This document shows, one piece after another, positions 56,185 to 64,000 of a DNA stretch of 64,000 nt. The stretch's first letter is position 1; every line of letters begins with the position of its first letter. Both the position numbers and the translations under genes were made by a program. The notes beneath the pieces are model-generated. The model saw only the letters and a list, made by a program, of their open reading frames with translations, was not told the origin of the DNA and did no database searches. Source of the DNA: Thiomicrospira aerophila AL3 (GTDB lineage: Bacteria > Pseudomonadota > Gammaproteobacteria > Thiomicrospirales > Thiomicrospiraceae); contig NZ_CP007030.1 in assembly GCF_000227665.2 (NCBI RefSeq), positions 434,001 through 498,000 of the forward strand, given 5' to 3'.

Positions 56185-58700
56185 TATTGGTCACTAATAC
56201 CAGTTACATCGATAAAACTAGCCACAGCACCATGCTTGTCGCTTGAAGGTATTTTGTAAGGCAGAATCCGCAACAAGTAGCTCTTGTGGTTTTGGTGTAT
56301 CAATTCAGTTTCAAACGGAAGTGTGGTTTTTAAGGTTTGTTCAAAATAGTCGATTAAATGTTCGTTATCAAAACTGTGGTGCAAGTCGCTCAAAGGGCGT
56401 CCAAGGTCTGAATCACGTAACTTAAACAGCCCAACCGCATCGGGACTGAACCGGCTGATATTTAGATTGTGATCAACAAAGATGGTCGCTACGCCCACAG
56501 CCTTCGCCATGGTATCGAGGTCGGCATTTAATTGGTTAAGGCGTAGCACTTTTTCTTGGTATTCGGCATTGACCGTATTGAGCTCTTCGTTGACTGATTG
56601 CAGTTCTTCGTTTGAGCTTTGTAGTTCTTCGTTCGAGGCCATCAACTCTTCATTGGTGGCCTGCAGTTCTTCGTTAGAGGTTTCAAGCTCCTCAATCGTG
56701 GCTTGAAGGCTTTCACGGGTTGCCGCTAATTCTTGTTGTAACACCTCAATCCGTGCAGCGGTTTCATCATCGAGGTTAATGGTTTGGCTTTGCGGGTCAT
56801 TATCTTGCAAGGAAAGGGGTTCAAACAGCACCAAAGCAAATTTTTCGTCAGCATTGCTGCTAATCGGTCTGACGCAGACACGTAACAAGCAAGGATTTTC
56901 TGGTTCGAGTTCAAGTTTTAGGCGGTCAGAATAAAATATTTTTTGGTCTTTTAATGCTTTGAATAATAAAGCGGAAACCACGGAGATAAGCCCATCCGGT
57001 AAAATGCGGGTAATATCCATACTGGCTGCGCCGGCACGAATTTTATAAAAGGGTTTGACATCGCCGTACAGGTGAATGATTTCTTGATGATCGTTCACTA
57101 AAAAACCAGGCGGAGAATAGGCGCTAATCAATTGATGACTGGTTTCATCAAGTAGTGCGACTTCAGACGTTTCAAGTGCGTTCAGTTTGCTGAACTGCCT
57201 GGTTAGGCGAGGTTGGCGTTTCAGCGAGTTTTTACTATTGTCTAGGCCGATAAGTGGCATATTGACATAGTTTCTGCGGAAGATTTTGCTTTTTGCATGA
57301 ACCGTATCAAAGCCCTTGGCAATCGCGTTTATCGATTCACTCGAGCCTAAAAATAAATAGCCGCCGGGTTTTGTCGCGTATTGCAAGCTTTGCAAGGCTT
57401 TGTTTTGCGGTTCGGCTTGAAAGTAAATTAAAGTATTTCGACAGGTGACCAAATCCATTCGGGTAAAGGGCGGGTCTGCCAATAGGTTATGTTTGGCAAA
57501 TACCACGACTTGACGCAGCTCGGGTTTAACAATGTATTCACTACCGGATTTGCTAAAAAAACGTTGCAGACGTTCTGGGCTGACTTCAGCCGCAATCGAT
57601 TCAGGGTAATGACCGGCTGAGGCGAGTTCAATTGCTTGCGGATTGACATCGGTGGCGAATATTTTTAAATTCGGCCAGCGACGGGCACGTTCAAAGGCTT
57701 CAAAAAACAAAATCGCTATGGAGTAAACTTCTTCACCACTCGATATGCCTGCTGACCAGATACGAATGCCGTTGCCGTTATCAGCTTTGCTGACAATATC
57801 ATCTATCGCAATCGTTTGTAGGTCATCAAATGCAGGCGTGTCTCTGAAAAAACGGGTCACCGGTATAAAGAGTTCGCGTCTTAAATTTGCCAGTTCCGTG
57901 CGGTCTATCTCAAGTAGTTTGGCATAGTCTTTGACATCTGCTATGTGTTTAACTTGCATCCGCCGTTCAATCCGTCGGGTGACGGTGGCTTGTTTGTATT
58001 GGTGAAAATCAACGCCTGTGGTTTGCGCCAGATAGTGGAAAATTAAATGGGTGGGGTCTTCATAATCCAGGCCTGGTTGCGCCGTGTCTTGTTTAACAAT
58101 TTTTTGCGGATTTTTAATGTAGTCGAGGAGTCGGCTAGCAAGGTGTTCAGCATCTAACACGTCATCAATCAATCCGGTAGCAATTACGCTGTTTGGCATG
58201 CCGTTAAACTTGGCTTCTTTTGGTGATTGTGCCAATAAGAACCCGCCAGCTTCGTTAATCACATACGCACCGCGTGTGCCGTCTGAGCCTGTGCCTGAAA
58301 GAATAATGCCGATGGCCTTGTCGCTGTAATCTTCGGCCATCGAGGTGAAAAAGATATCAATTGGCAAGCTGAGTACATGCGGCGTTTTTTGGGTGAGTAC
58401 AAAATGACCGCTTACCACGCGCATAATCGTGCCAGCAGGAATCAAATAAACATGGTTGGGCTGAATCGGCATGCCTTCTTCAACCAGTTTAATTGGCATG
58501 ACGGTGTAGCGTCCGAGTAAATCGGCCATCATGCTTTTATGGTCTGGCGATAAATGTTGGATTACGATAAAGGGTAAACCGGTATCGGTTGGGCAAGCGG
58601 CAAAAAACTTTTCAAGCGCCTCAAGCCCGCCGGCGGAGGCGCCTAGGGCGACAACAAATCCACGGTATTTGGCGGGCTGGAGAGGATCGTTTGATTCCAT
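56184..58700 (-). CDS. CheB-CheR-PAS fusion (methylesterase/methyltransferase-like)
   Basis: An 838-residue fusion. The CheB methylesterase domain comes first ([44 protein letters not shown]). The CheR domain follows at about 210-470 ([42 protein letters not shown]). A long coiled coil built of NEELQ-type heptads (about 650-700) and a C-terminal PAS domain close it. No receiver domain precedes CheB. Such fusions are usually tied to non-canonical signalling and not to the classical flagellar adaptation system. The ATG at 58700 is preferred to the in-frame start at 58799 inside the BLUF gene. Confidence 0.92.
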   Translation of the reverse strand: MESNDPLQPAKYRGFVVALGASAGGLEALEKFFAACPTDTGLPFIVIQHLSPDHKSMMADLLGRYTVMPIKLVEEGMPIQPNHVYLIPAGTIMRVVSGHFVLTQKTPHVLSLPIDIFFTSMAEDYSDKAIGIILSGTGSDGTRGAYVINEAGGFLLAQSPKEAKFNGMPNSVIATGLIDDVLDAEHLASRLLDYIKNPQKIVKQDTAQPGLDYEDPTHLIFHYLAQTTGVDFHQYKQATVTRRIERRMQVKHIADVKDYAKLLEIDRTELANLRRELFIPVTRFFRDTPAFDDLQTIAIDDIVSKADNGNGIRIWSAGISSGEEVYSIAILFFEAFERARRWPNLKIFATDVNPQAIELASAGHYPESIAAEVSPERLQRFFSKSGSEYIVKPELRQVVVFAKHNLLADPPFTRMDLVTCRNTLIYFQAEPQNKALQSLQYATKPGGYLFLGSSESINAIAKGFDTVHAKSKIFRRNYVNMPLIGLDNSKNSLKRQPRLTRQFSKLNALETSEVALLDETSHQLISAYSPPGFLVNDHQEIIHLYGDVKPFYKIRAGAASMDITRILPDGLISVVSALLFKALKDQKIFYSDRLKLELEPENPCLLRVCVRPISSNADEKFALVLFEPLSLQDNDPQSQTINLDDETAARIEVLQQELAATRESLQATIEELETSNEELQATNEELMASNEELQSSNEELQSVNEELNTVNAEYQEKVLRLNQLNADLDTMAKAVGVATIFVDHNLNISRFSPDAVGLFKLRDSDLGRPLSDLHHSFDNEHLIDYFEQTLKTTLPFETELIHQNHKSYLLRILPYKIPSSDKHGAVASFIDVTGISDQ

Positions 58701-58728
58701 AGATCTGTTCCTGATTATCGGGTGTATT

Positions 58729-59136
58729 TTATAAATGTTGGAATGCTTTGATGAGCATTTTTGCGGTGTTGGGCAGAATCCAGTCTTCGGTAAGATCAAG
58801 TTTATCTTTCAAGAGAATGTTGTGGGAGGATTGGCGCAGATGAGGGGATACATTGATAAATCGCATTGACCAACTACTAAAGCTTCGTTGATCTATCGGG
58901 CGGCTATATATTTGGCGAACATCATAGTGACGGAAGTCTTGTTTAATCCTGCTATATAAGGATTCAACATCGTGTTGTTCGCCTTCAAGAAGTTGTAAAA
59001 AAATCCCGTTGTTATAAAGTAGCAGTCCTGTTATCTGCTGCATAGAGTTAAAGTAAATAGCCTCATTGCGTAATTCTTCCAGTTCAATTTCCGTCATCAT
59101 GCTACTAGCACGACTAGTGTAAACAAGCTCAAACAT
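58729..59136 (-). CDS. BLUF-domain blue-light sensor
   Basis: A 135-residue BLUF (sensor of blue light using FAD) protein with no fused output domain. The photochemical residues fall at the canonical spacing: Tyr6 in FELVYTSRAS, Asn30, Gln48 in FLQLLEG, Trp89 and Met91 in SSWSMRF, corresponding to Tyr8, Asn32, Gln50, Trp91 and Met93 of the cyanobacterial PixD type. The C-terminal 40 residues supply the capping helices. The ATG at 59136 has AAGGA upstream. It heads an operon with the CheB/CheR fusion and the GGDEF-EAL protein, which are the likely output partners. Confidence 0.93.
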   Translation of the reverse strand: MFELVYTSRASSMMTEIELEELRNEAIYFNSMQQITGLLLYNNGIFLQLLEGEQHDVESLYSRIKQDFRHYDVRQIYSRPIDQRSFSSWSMRFINVSPHLRQSSHNILLKDKLDLTEDWILPNTAKMLIKAFQHL

Positions 59137-59189
59137 TATTTTTCCTTCTATGAACCAATTGGTCATATACTTTTGCTATTGACATGGTT

Positions 59190-59212
59190 ACTATTCATAA
59201 AATATGAATAGT
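59190..59212. promoter_or_regulatory. Perfect inverted repeat overlapping the start codon of the HTH gene
   Basis: ACTATTCATA and TATGAATAGT are perfect 10-base inverted arms around AAA. The right arm contains the ATG (59204) of the HTH gene, and the left arm lies in the region from which the BLUF operon must be transcribed. This looks like an operator for the adjacent repressor-like protein. Confidence 0.6.
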
Positions 59213-59587
59213 ATTTACGATATCAGGCGCCACAATGCGCAACTTCTTGTTAATTTTATAGGTAATAAAACGCTTTTTTCTGAAAGAATTGAGCGTTCGC
59301 CTACGCAGGTTAGCCGTATCTTGGGTTTGAATCCAACACGCAATATTGGAGAAAAATTTGCACGTCACATTGAGCACTGTTTTTGTTTGCCAAAATTTTG
59401 GTTGGACCAAACACACCAACAGCTTGAAACCGTTAAAGCAAATATTAATACCATAAATCAAGATCGCTATGAGCATCTACATCATGTGCTGTGCGAGCTT
59501 TACCAAGCGACGATTACTAAACATATAGACCAAACTACTTACAATATGCTCGTTGAAGTGTTTGAACATCATCAAAAAACAGTCTAA
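59204..59587 (+). CDS. Small phage-repressor-like HTH regulator
   Basis: A 127-residue protein. Residues 5-65 resemble the helix-turn-helix domain of lambdoid repressor-like regulators: IGNKTLFSERIERSPTQVSRILG as the HTH, then NPTRNIGEKFARHIEHCFCLPKFWLDQ, a conserved follow-on in this family. The C-terminal 60 residues are helical and lack the LexA-type peptidase domain, so autocleavage is not expected. It is divergent from the BLUF gene with 67 bases between the two start codons, and a perfect palindrome overlaps its own start codon. Repression of the BLUF operon and of itself is inferred. No strong Shine-Dalgarno is visible, so the transcript may be nearly leaderless. Confidence 0.7.
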   Translation: MNSIYDIRRHNAQLLVNFIGNKTLFSERIERSPTQVSRILGLNPTRNIGEKFARHIEHCFCLPKFWLDQTHQQLETVKANINTINQDRYEHLHHVLCELYQATITKHIDQTTYNMLVEVFEHHQKTV

Positions 59588-59684
59588 AAATTTACCAATT
59601 TGATACATATTCTATCGCTTAGGCCATCACTGTCAACCCATTTTTATTAATTGAGATTTATTTGTTTTTGCTTGTGGGCTAGGC

Positions 59685-59749
59685 GTTTACCCGCCAGTTG
59701 GCGGAGTAAACTTTCCAACTTGGGCGTCGGATGGTCGGATGACGCCCAG
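59685..59749. other. Two adjacent hairpins without T-tracts
   Basis: GTTTACCCGCC/GGCGGAGTAAAC with loop AGTT (59685-59711) and GGGCGTC/GACGCCC with a 12-base loop (59724-59749) lie between the convergent HTH and outer-membrane-protein genes. Neither is followed by a run of T on either strand, so they are not ordinary rho-independent terminators, though they may protect transcript ends. The rest of this 169-base gap shows nothing. Confidence 0.6.
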
Positions 59750-59756
59750 ATGGGAC

Positions 59757-60422
59757 TTAGAAGCGGTAGGTAACCGCAAGTTGTAAAATAGGAAGGAAGT
59801 CGAGTTTTGCCACTTCGTCTTTTAGTTTACGTTCTTCGTTTTTGAGGGCGTCGTTTAGTGCTTGTTGTCGTGAGTTGTCATTAATAGTGCCATTTAAATT
59901 CACATCGGCGGCACCGGTAAAAATCGCGCCGACTTCAAATAAAGCCCCCCAACCTTGCTTCGGGCTGTGGCCCCAACCAAGTGAAAGTGTCGGTGCGTTA
60001 TCCCATTTTAGTTTGCCGTTAATGGCTACAGTTCCATCAAAAGTATCATCACCAACAGTCACTGTTCCGGATTCTCTTGCATTCGCGGTCAGTTCAAATT
60101 GGTTAATTGCATAGCCGGCCGACAAGAAAAAGCTGCCCTGAAATGGATGATAATTTAAGCCCAAACGGTGAATACCGCCATCGGCTTTAATTCTGTAGTT
60201 GACGTCGTCAACGCGATTAGTTTGATTTAAACCCATGCCACTTGAAACTGAACCGCGCGCGACTAAATAACTGTTAATAGGGTAGTTAAGCTCCAGGGTC
60301 GGACCGGCCAATAGACCATAGCCTATGCCGACACCCAGACCGCCATCGGCTTGCACCTGGGTAGCCATCATGCCTAGGCCGATTGCGCTGGCTAAAAGAC
60401 TGTTTTTTAATGCGTTTTTCAT
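59757..60422 (-). CDS. Outer-membrane beta-barrel protein (small, about 8 strands)
   Basis: A 221-residue protein with a signal peptide (MKNALKNSLLASAIGLGMMATQVQA) and a beta-barrel pattern: glycine-rich N-terminal strands GLGVGIGYGLLAGPTLELNYP, strand-loop repeats such as RLGLNYHPFQGSFFLSAGYAIN and LSLGWGHSPKQGWGALFEVGAIF, and the C-terminal Tyr-Arg-Phe. A basic and acidic helical stretch lies at about residues 188-205. It resembles OprF/OmpW-sized barrels but I cannot assign a family with confidence. It is a single gene with its own upstream region. Confidence 0.7.
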   Translation of the reverse strand: MKNALKNSLLASAIGLGMMATQVQADGGLGVGIGYGLLAGPTLELNYPINSYLVARGSVSSGMGLNQTNRVDDVNYRIKADGGIHRLGLNYHPFQGSFFLSAGYAINQFELTANARESGTVTVGDDTFDGTVAINGKLKWDNAPTLSLGWGHSPKQGWGALFEVGAIFTGAADVNLNGTINDNSRQQALNDALKNEERKLKDEVAKLDFLPILQLAVTYRF

Positions 60423-60541
60423 GGTTCATACTCCAATGTTAGATTAAAAATACGGATTTACTAGCCAATTATGCCGTTTATGCTAGGGTAAAGCCATAAA
60501 TAATGCACAAAGTGGGTTTATTGGCCGCGATTGTTTTCAGG

Positions 60542-61387
60542 CTAAGCCGGTTTAAACAGTTGATCTAGATCGTCGGCATTAAAGCGTTCGTAGCGATTGC
60601 ACATATCATTGTGTACGACGATTTCCCCTTGTTCAGCTAGGATCGCGCGCGCCTCGGTTTCGCCAAGCGCCTTTATCATGGTCGCGACCTGTTCACGGTT
60701 GCCGGGGCAGTGATAGAGCGGCAGACGAGCCGGAAAGAGTTCAACCTGTTCTTCGTGGTATAAGCGCGTCAATAGCGTTGCGCTGTCGAGGTTTAATAAT
60801 TCTTCCGGTTTGACTGTGGCTGCTAAATGGCTGACGCGATCCCAAGCATCGGCATCATGGCCATCGGTTTCGGGCATTTTTTGTAAATAGAGCGCGCCAA
60901 TCGTCGTGTCGCTAACGGCAATAAATAAGCGTGATTCTAGTTGCTCTGATTGGGTAAGAAAGCCTTGTAAGTCCTGCACCAGGTCATCCGATTCGCGGCC
61001 AACATAAGACTGATAAAAATGATCCGTTTGGCGGTTTTCTAGGGTAACTAATATTTGCCCATCACCCAATAATGCCTGTGCGCCGGTTAAGTCGGTTAAG
61101 GGGGCTTGGGTTTTGGCTACCCCGCGTAATTGCAGAGCGTCGTCAATATCGACAACTAATAAATTAACCGGACCCTTGCCTTGCACTTGCAGGGTGAGGC
61201 GGCCTTCGTATTTCATACCGTTTGCCAGCAATACCGCAAAGGCGGTTAGCTCACCAAACAGCTGTTGCAGGTTAGTGGGGTAATGACGATCCTGCAGCAT
61301 GGCTTGCCAGGCCTGGTGCAGTTGCAGCACTTGGCCGCGCACGGCATGGTCTTGAAATAAAAAACGTTGAATCGAATCTTGAGCCAT
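60542..61387 (-). CDS. hslO: Hsp33-family chaperone with degenerate zinc/redox switch
   Basis: A 281-residue Hsp33. The N-terminal chaperone domain is well kept (RFLFQDHAVRGQVLQL, MKYEGRLTLQVQGKGPVNLLVVD). The C-terminal switch normally has CxC and CxxC ligands; here the positions read LYHCPGN and VVHNDMCNRYERF, so only two of the four cysteines remain, each preceded by a histidine. Oxidative activation by disulfide formation and zinc release may therefore be altered or lost. The gene overlaps the lipA stop by one base and is the distal gene of a lip operon. Confidence 0.9.
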   Translation of the reverse strand: MAQDSIQRFLFQDHAVRGQVLQLHQAWQAMLQDRHYPTNLQQLFGELTAFAVLLANGMKYEGRLTLQVQGKGPVNLLVVDIDDALQLRGVAKTQAPLTDLTGAQALLGDGQILVTLENRQTDHFYQSYVGRESDDLVQDLQGFLTQSEQLESRLFIAVSDTTIGALYLQKMPETDGHDADAWDRVSHLAATVKPEELLNLDSATLLTRLYHEEQVELFPARLPLYHCPGNREQVATMIKALGETEARAILAEQGEIVVHNDMCNRYERFNADDLDQLFKPA

Positions 61388-62376
61388 TAAAATTCACCTT
61401 TAGCTTGTAAATCAGCATGATAAGAGCTGCGCACCATCGGGCCACTGGCAACATGGCTAAAACCGAGCGCATAAGCATCGTTTTGTAATTGCTTAAACTC
61501 ATCGGGTGTCCAATAGCGTTCAACGGCTAGGTGATGAACACTCGGCTGGAGGTACTGTCCCACCGTTAGCATATCCACCTGATGAGCGCGTAAATCTTTA
61601 AGTACCTCGAGCATTTCGGCATAGCTTTCACCGAGTCCGACCATGAGGCCCGATTTGGTTTTGACCTGTGGATGCAGTGTTTTAAAGCGTTGCAGCAAAT
61701 CCAGTGACGCTTGGTAGTCAGCGCCTGGTCTGGCTTGTTCATAAAGGCGCGGTACGGTTTCTAAATTATGATTAAGCACATCGGGCGGGCACTGAGCGAG
61801 CAGATCTAGCGCGACGGTTAAGCGACCCCGAAAATCCGGTACTAGGGTTTCTATTTGGGTGTCGGGTGCGTGTTCGCGAATAGCTTGTACACAGGCTAAA
61901 AAGTGGCGCGCACCGCCATCGCGTAAATCATCGCGGTCAACAGAAGTAATCACCACATACTTAAGTTGCATGGCTTTGATGGTGGTCGCTAAGTGGTGAG
62001 GTTCTTGTTGGTCGAGTGCTTTTGGACGCCCATGTTTGACATCACAAAATGGGCATTTGCGAGTACAAATATCGCCCATAATCATAAAGGTCGCGGTGCC
62101 ATGACCAAAGCATTCGCCTAAATTAGGGCAAGAAGCTTCTTCACAAACCGTGTGCAGTTGATGCTCACGCAGGATTTGCTTGAGTTCGGTAATGCGATGA
62201 ATGTCCTTGGCCTTGGGCAGTTTGGCGCGAATCCAATTAGGTTTGGCCAAGCGTTCACGTTCAGGGTCGGGGCGGTGCTTGAGCGCTTTGGTTTTATATT
62301 CGCCTTTACTCATCGCTTGATTGCGAGCTTTAAGTCCGCCAATGGTATCGAGGCTGATTTCCTGATAGTTTTGCAT
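61387..62376 (-). CDS. lipA: Lipoyl synthase
   Basis: A 329-residue LipA that inserts two sulfurs into the protein-bound octanoyl group. The auxiliary cluster motif is [12 protein letters not shown], the radical-SAM motif is [10 protein letters not shown] and the terminal serine ligand is in VRSSYHAD. The first 30 residues are a variable extension. It follows lipB on the same strand after 28 bases, so lipoate is made by the endogenous LipB-LipA route. Confidence 0.97.
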   Translation of the reverse strand: MQNYQEISLDTIGGLKARNQAMSKGEYKTKALKHRPDPERERLAKPNWIRAKLPKAKDIHRITELKQILREHQLHTVCEEASCPNLGECFGHGTATFMIMGDICTRKCPFCDVKHGRPKALDQQEPHHLATTIKAMQLKYVVITSVDRDDLRDGGARHFLACVQAIREHAPDTQIETLVPDFRGRLTVALDLLAQCPPDVLNHNLETVPRLYEQARPGADYQASLDLLQRFKTLHPQVKTKSGLMVGLGESYAEMLEVLKDLRAHQVDMLTVGQYLQPSVHHLAVERYWTPDEFKQLQNDAYALGFSHVASGPMVRSSYHADLQAKGEF

Positions 62377-62404
62377 GGTCTAATCTCTTTGGGTCGAGGG
62401 GCTA

Positions 62405-63067
62405 TTATAACGAAGATGCGCCATGTGCGTGAAGTGCGGCGATAAGATGGCTGAGTAACGCCTCGCCAAGCTGCTCAGAATCGTGGCTTGTATCGAAGTT
62501 AGGTAAATGGTTGCTGACTTGCGTCATCTGCATGCCTGTCAGCCCGCAAGGGGTAATCCACTGAAACGGACTAAGGTCCATTGCGACGTTTAGCGCCAGA
62601 CCATGATAGCTGCATTGGCGTTTAACCTTTAAGCCCAGTGAAGCAATTTTTTGACCGGCCACATAAAGGCCAGGCGCATCAGCGCGGGCGGTGGCGGTGA
62701 TGCCAAAATCAGCTAAAAGTTGAATGCCTGTCTGTTCAAGCAGATGAACGAGTGCTTTGACACCGAGCTGGCGACGTTTTAGGTTAAGCAGCGGATAGAC
62801 GATCCATTGTCCCGGCCCGTGATAGGTGATTTGGCCGCCACGGTCAGTTTGGATCAGTGGGATGTTTGCTGGGCGTTGCAAGAGATCTAGCAGGTTTTTG
62901 GTATCGCCGTTCAGACCCTGAGTAAATACCGGTGGATGCTGAACTAACCAAATTTCATCGTCGGTGTCAGAGTGGCGTGCTTGGGTGAAATTCTGCATCG
63001 CTTGGTAGCAGGCCTGGTAGTCAATTAATCCCAGGCGTTTAATATGAATGGGCAGACCAGCCGCCAT
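62405..63067 (-). CDS. lipB: Octanoyl-ACP:protein N-octanoyltransferase
   Basis: A LipB of about 220 residues from the ATG at 63067; a TTG start at 63091 is possible and would overlap ybeD. The acceptor-site sequence is TDRGGQITYHGPGQWIVYPLL, the catalytic lysine is in GQKIASLGLKV and the catalytic cysteine in ITPCGLTGMQMTQV. It transfers octanoate from ACP to apo-lipoyl domains before LipA acts. No strong Shine-Dalgarno precedes either start, which suggests translational coupling to ybeD. Confidence 0.95.
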   Translation of the reverse strand: MAAGLPIHIKRLGLIDYQACYQAMQNFTQARHSDTDDEIWLVQHPPVFTQGLNGDTKNLLDLLQRPANIPLIQTDRGGQITYHGPGQWIVYPLLNLKRRQLGVKALVHLLEQTGIQLLADFGITATARADAPGLYVAGQKIASLGLKVKRQCSYHGLALNVAMDLSPFQWITPCGLTGMQMTQVSNHLPNFDTSHDSEQLGEALLSHLIAALHAHGASSL

Positions 63068-63078
63068 AGTTACCGCGC

Positions 63079-63381
63079 TTAAAGCGTCCAAAGTACATCA
63101 GGGTGGGTATTAAGTTCACCATAGATGCCATGAATTTGTTGAATATGGGTGGCGTAAATGGTGATTTTTACTGATACATATTTGCCATTTTTAGAGGCTT
63201 GCAAGCGTATCGCATCGCGGCTGACGTCAGGCGCGTGTTTTTGGGTGGTTTGATAAACCAGCTCAACAAACTCGTCACAATGTTGTCCCATCGCTTTTAA
63301 TTCAAAGTGACAAGGAAATTCAATTAACGTGTCGGGCTGATTGGGCGCAGTTGTGTGAGTTGGGTACTTATTGTCTGTCAT
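63079..63381 (-). CDS. ybeD: YbeD family protein (DUF493)
   Basis: A 100-residue YbeD/DUF493 protein with the ferredoxin-like ACT-type fold: LIEFPCHFELKAMGQHCDEFVELVYQ, a basic central strand ASKNGKYVSVKITIYATHIQQIHGIYGEL, and the ending HPDVLWTL. The N-terminal 18 residues are variable. Its function is not established; it is commonly found next to lipB, as here. Confidence 0.93.
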   Translation of the reverse strand: MTDNKYPTHTTAPNQPDTLIEFPCHFELKAMGQHCDEFVELVYQTTQKHAPDVSRDAIRLQASKNGKYVSVKITIYATHIQQIHGIYGELNTHPDVLWTL

Positions 63382-63390
63382 GCCTATCCT

Positions 63391-64000
63391 TTAACGATTT
63401 TTATACGCTTGATACAGGTCAAACATCTGTGACCAAAGCCGACCAGCTTGGCCAGAGCCAACGGGCTGATGATTAAGCCGCACAATCGGAATAATCTCTT
63501 TGGTTGAACTGGCTAACCATAATTCATCGGCGGTACTTAGTTCAGCTTGATCAATATCGCGCTCAATAAATTCTATATGGTGTTGGCGACAAAGTTTTTC
63601 AACCACCAGTCGGGTAATGCCTGGCAATATAAATTCATTGAGCGGCGGGGTATGAATAGTGCCATCTTTAATTAAAAACATATTGCTCGCGCTACCTTCA
63701 GTTACGCGGCCGTCAGGTCTAACTAACAACGCATCTTGCGCTTCTGCGGCCTGTGCCGCTTGTTTAGCCATGACGTTGGCTAACAGAGTAATCGCTTTGA
63801 TATCACAATGTTGCCAACGTAAATCGGCATGAGTAATCGCCGCAATACCCTGGCTAACTTTTCGTTTGTCTATCGGCGCTAGGGGGTTGGTATAGGCAAG
63901 TAGCGTAGGGATTAATTCAGCGGCCGGCAAATGATCACGGGGTGTTTGTACACCTCGGGTGATTTGTAGATAAATAAACTGATGAGGCCAAGGGTGGCGT
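63391..64000 (-). CDS. D-amino acid transaminase (N-terminus outside window)
   Basis: The C-terminal 203 or so residues of a class IV aminotransferase; the gene continues past the right edge, so the in-frame ATG at 63930 is not its start. YLQITRGVQTPRDH at the edge is typical of D-amino acid transaminase. The catalytic PLP lysine is in LANVMAKQAAQAAEAQ, and EGSASNMFLIKDGTIHTPPLNEFILPGITR is the cofactor-binding segment. Together with ybeD-lipB-lipA this is the usual gammaproteobacterial order downstream of dacA. It would make D-glutamate or D-alanine for peptidoglycan. Confidence 0.88.
   Translation of the reverse strand, partial: RHPWPHQFIYLQITRGVQTPRDHLPAAELIPTLLAYTNPLAPIDKRKVSQGIAAITHADLRWQHCDIKAITLLANVMAKQAAQAAEAQDALLVRPDGRVTEGSASNMFLIKDGTIHTPPLNEFILPGITRLVVEKLCRQHHIEFIERDIDQAELSTADELWLASSTKEIIPIVRLNHQPVGSGQAGRLWSQMFDLYQAYKNR

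Larger units (their letters stand above)
54..63017. repeat. Highly iterated palindrome SCAGGCCTGS, 33 dispersed copies
   Basis: CAGGCCTG was found by eye starting at 55, 1810, 2464, 3198, 3892, 4072, 4677, 9191, 14440, 14999, 17356, 23786, 32607, 35081, 36171, 36213, 36405, 41489, 41876, 42040, 42404, 45185, 46843, 48042, 48866, 49466, 50676, 50712, 51195, 51426, 58068, 61308 and 63009. Every copy has G or C on both sides: ten GCAGGCCTGC, seven CCAGGCCTGG and sixteen mixed. The next flanking bases favour A on the left and T on the right, giving AGCAGGCCTGCT or ACCAGGCCTGGT in many copies. All copies are inside coding sequence and fall in different reading frames (QAW/QAC, xGL, xRPA), so the constraint is on the DNA. 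An exact 8-mer is expected about once in 64 kb. The function is unknown. Confidence 0.9.

Noticed and set aside
56482-56706. Serine-rich open frame with SSSFE-like repeats opposite the CheB/CheR gene.
   Set aside because: It is the antisense reading of the NEELQ heptad coiled coil; the repetition comes from that gene.
56570-56720. Short direct repeats of about 21-33 bases that could be read as a DNA repeat array.
   Set aside because: They encode the repeated NEELQ coiled coil of the CheB/CheR fusion and are explained by protein structure; spacing and divergence do not fit CRISPR.
62428-62440. A single AAGTGCGG resembling the Haemophilus uptake sequence.
   Set aside because: One incomplete occurrence is expected by chance; no enrichment was seen in the window.

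Overview
The window (about 45% GC by eye, almost fully coding) looks like a chromosomal segment of a gammaproteobacterium. Supporting gene orders are miaB-ybeZ-ybeY-corC-lnt, lptD-surA-pdxA-rsmA-apaH, divergent lptD/amgK-murU, a D-amino acid transaminase-like gene next to ybeD-lipB-lipA, and pstCAB-phoU-phoBR. The proteins resemble those of Thiomicrospira/Hydrogenovibrio-type (Piscirickettsiaceae-like) bacteria, but that placement is only an inference. No rRNA, tRNA, CRISPR array, prophage or complete insertion sequence was seen, and no gap between genes exceeds 300 bases.

Layout. 1-1.2 kb: partial UbiB/AarF-type kinase gene on the minus strand. 1.3-4.8 kb: a tightly overlapping plus-strand cluster (DUF2805, SDR, CIA30, a stand-alone photolyase FAD domain, a small protein resembling the missing photolyase antenna domain, DUF3429) that looks like a light-stress operon. 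4.8-7.5 kb: PAS chemoreceptor and single-domain response regulator. 7.5-13 kb: HU, exported peroxiredoxin, YgjP-type peptidase, MscS channel, PEP synthase. 13-18.6 kb: miaB/ybeZ/ybeY/corC/lnt, with a four-copy octanucleotide repeat at the ybeY ribosome binding site. 18.6-20 kb: glnA. 20.2-36.8 kb: a phosphate-starvation island with pstCAB-phoU-phoBR behind a Pho box, pstS behind two tandem Pho boxes, an OlsF-type ornithine lipid synthase, a Tat-exported PhoX phosphatase co-oriented with a chemoreceptor, and a divergent metallophosphoesterase. 36.8-43.8 kb: ugd carrying an in-frame palindromic repeat, porin, AAA/PD-(D/E)XK protein, chrA, ferredoxin, bolA, DUF4168. 43.9-53.6 kb: envelope and peptidoglycan-recycling genes (apaH, rsmA, pdxA, surA, lptD, amgK, murU), a solitary HicA-like protein and yaaA. 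53.6-59.6 kb: a BLUF blue-light sensor / CheB-CheR-PAS / PAS-GGDEF-EAL operon opposite a small phage-repressor-like regulator. 59.7-64 kb: outer-membrane protein, an Hsp33 with a degenerate redox switch, lipA, lipB, ybeD and a partial D-amino acid transaminase.

The strongest unexplained signal is not a gene. The palindrome SCAGGCCTGS (S = G or C) occurs 33 times by hand count, where about one CAGGCCTG octamer would be expected by chance. All copies lie inside genes, they use all three reading frames, and every copy has a G/C flank on both sides. It behaves like a highly iterated palindrome, comparable in style to cyanobacterial HIP1, and is very uneven along the window. Other items worth checking are the BLUF-CheB/R-GGDEF/EAL operon, the split photolyase, the chemoreceptor-phoX pair, the palindromic insertion in ugd and the altered Hsp33 zinc site.
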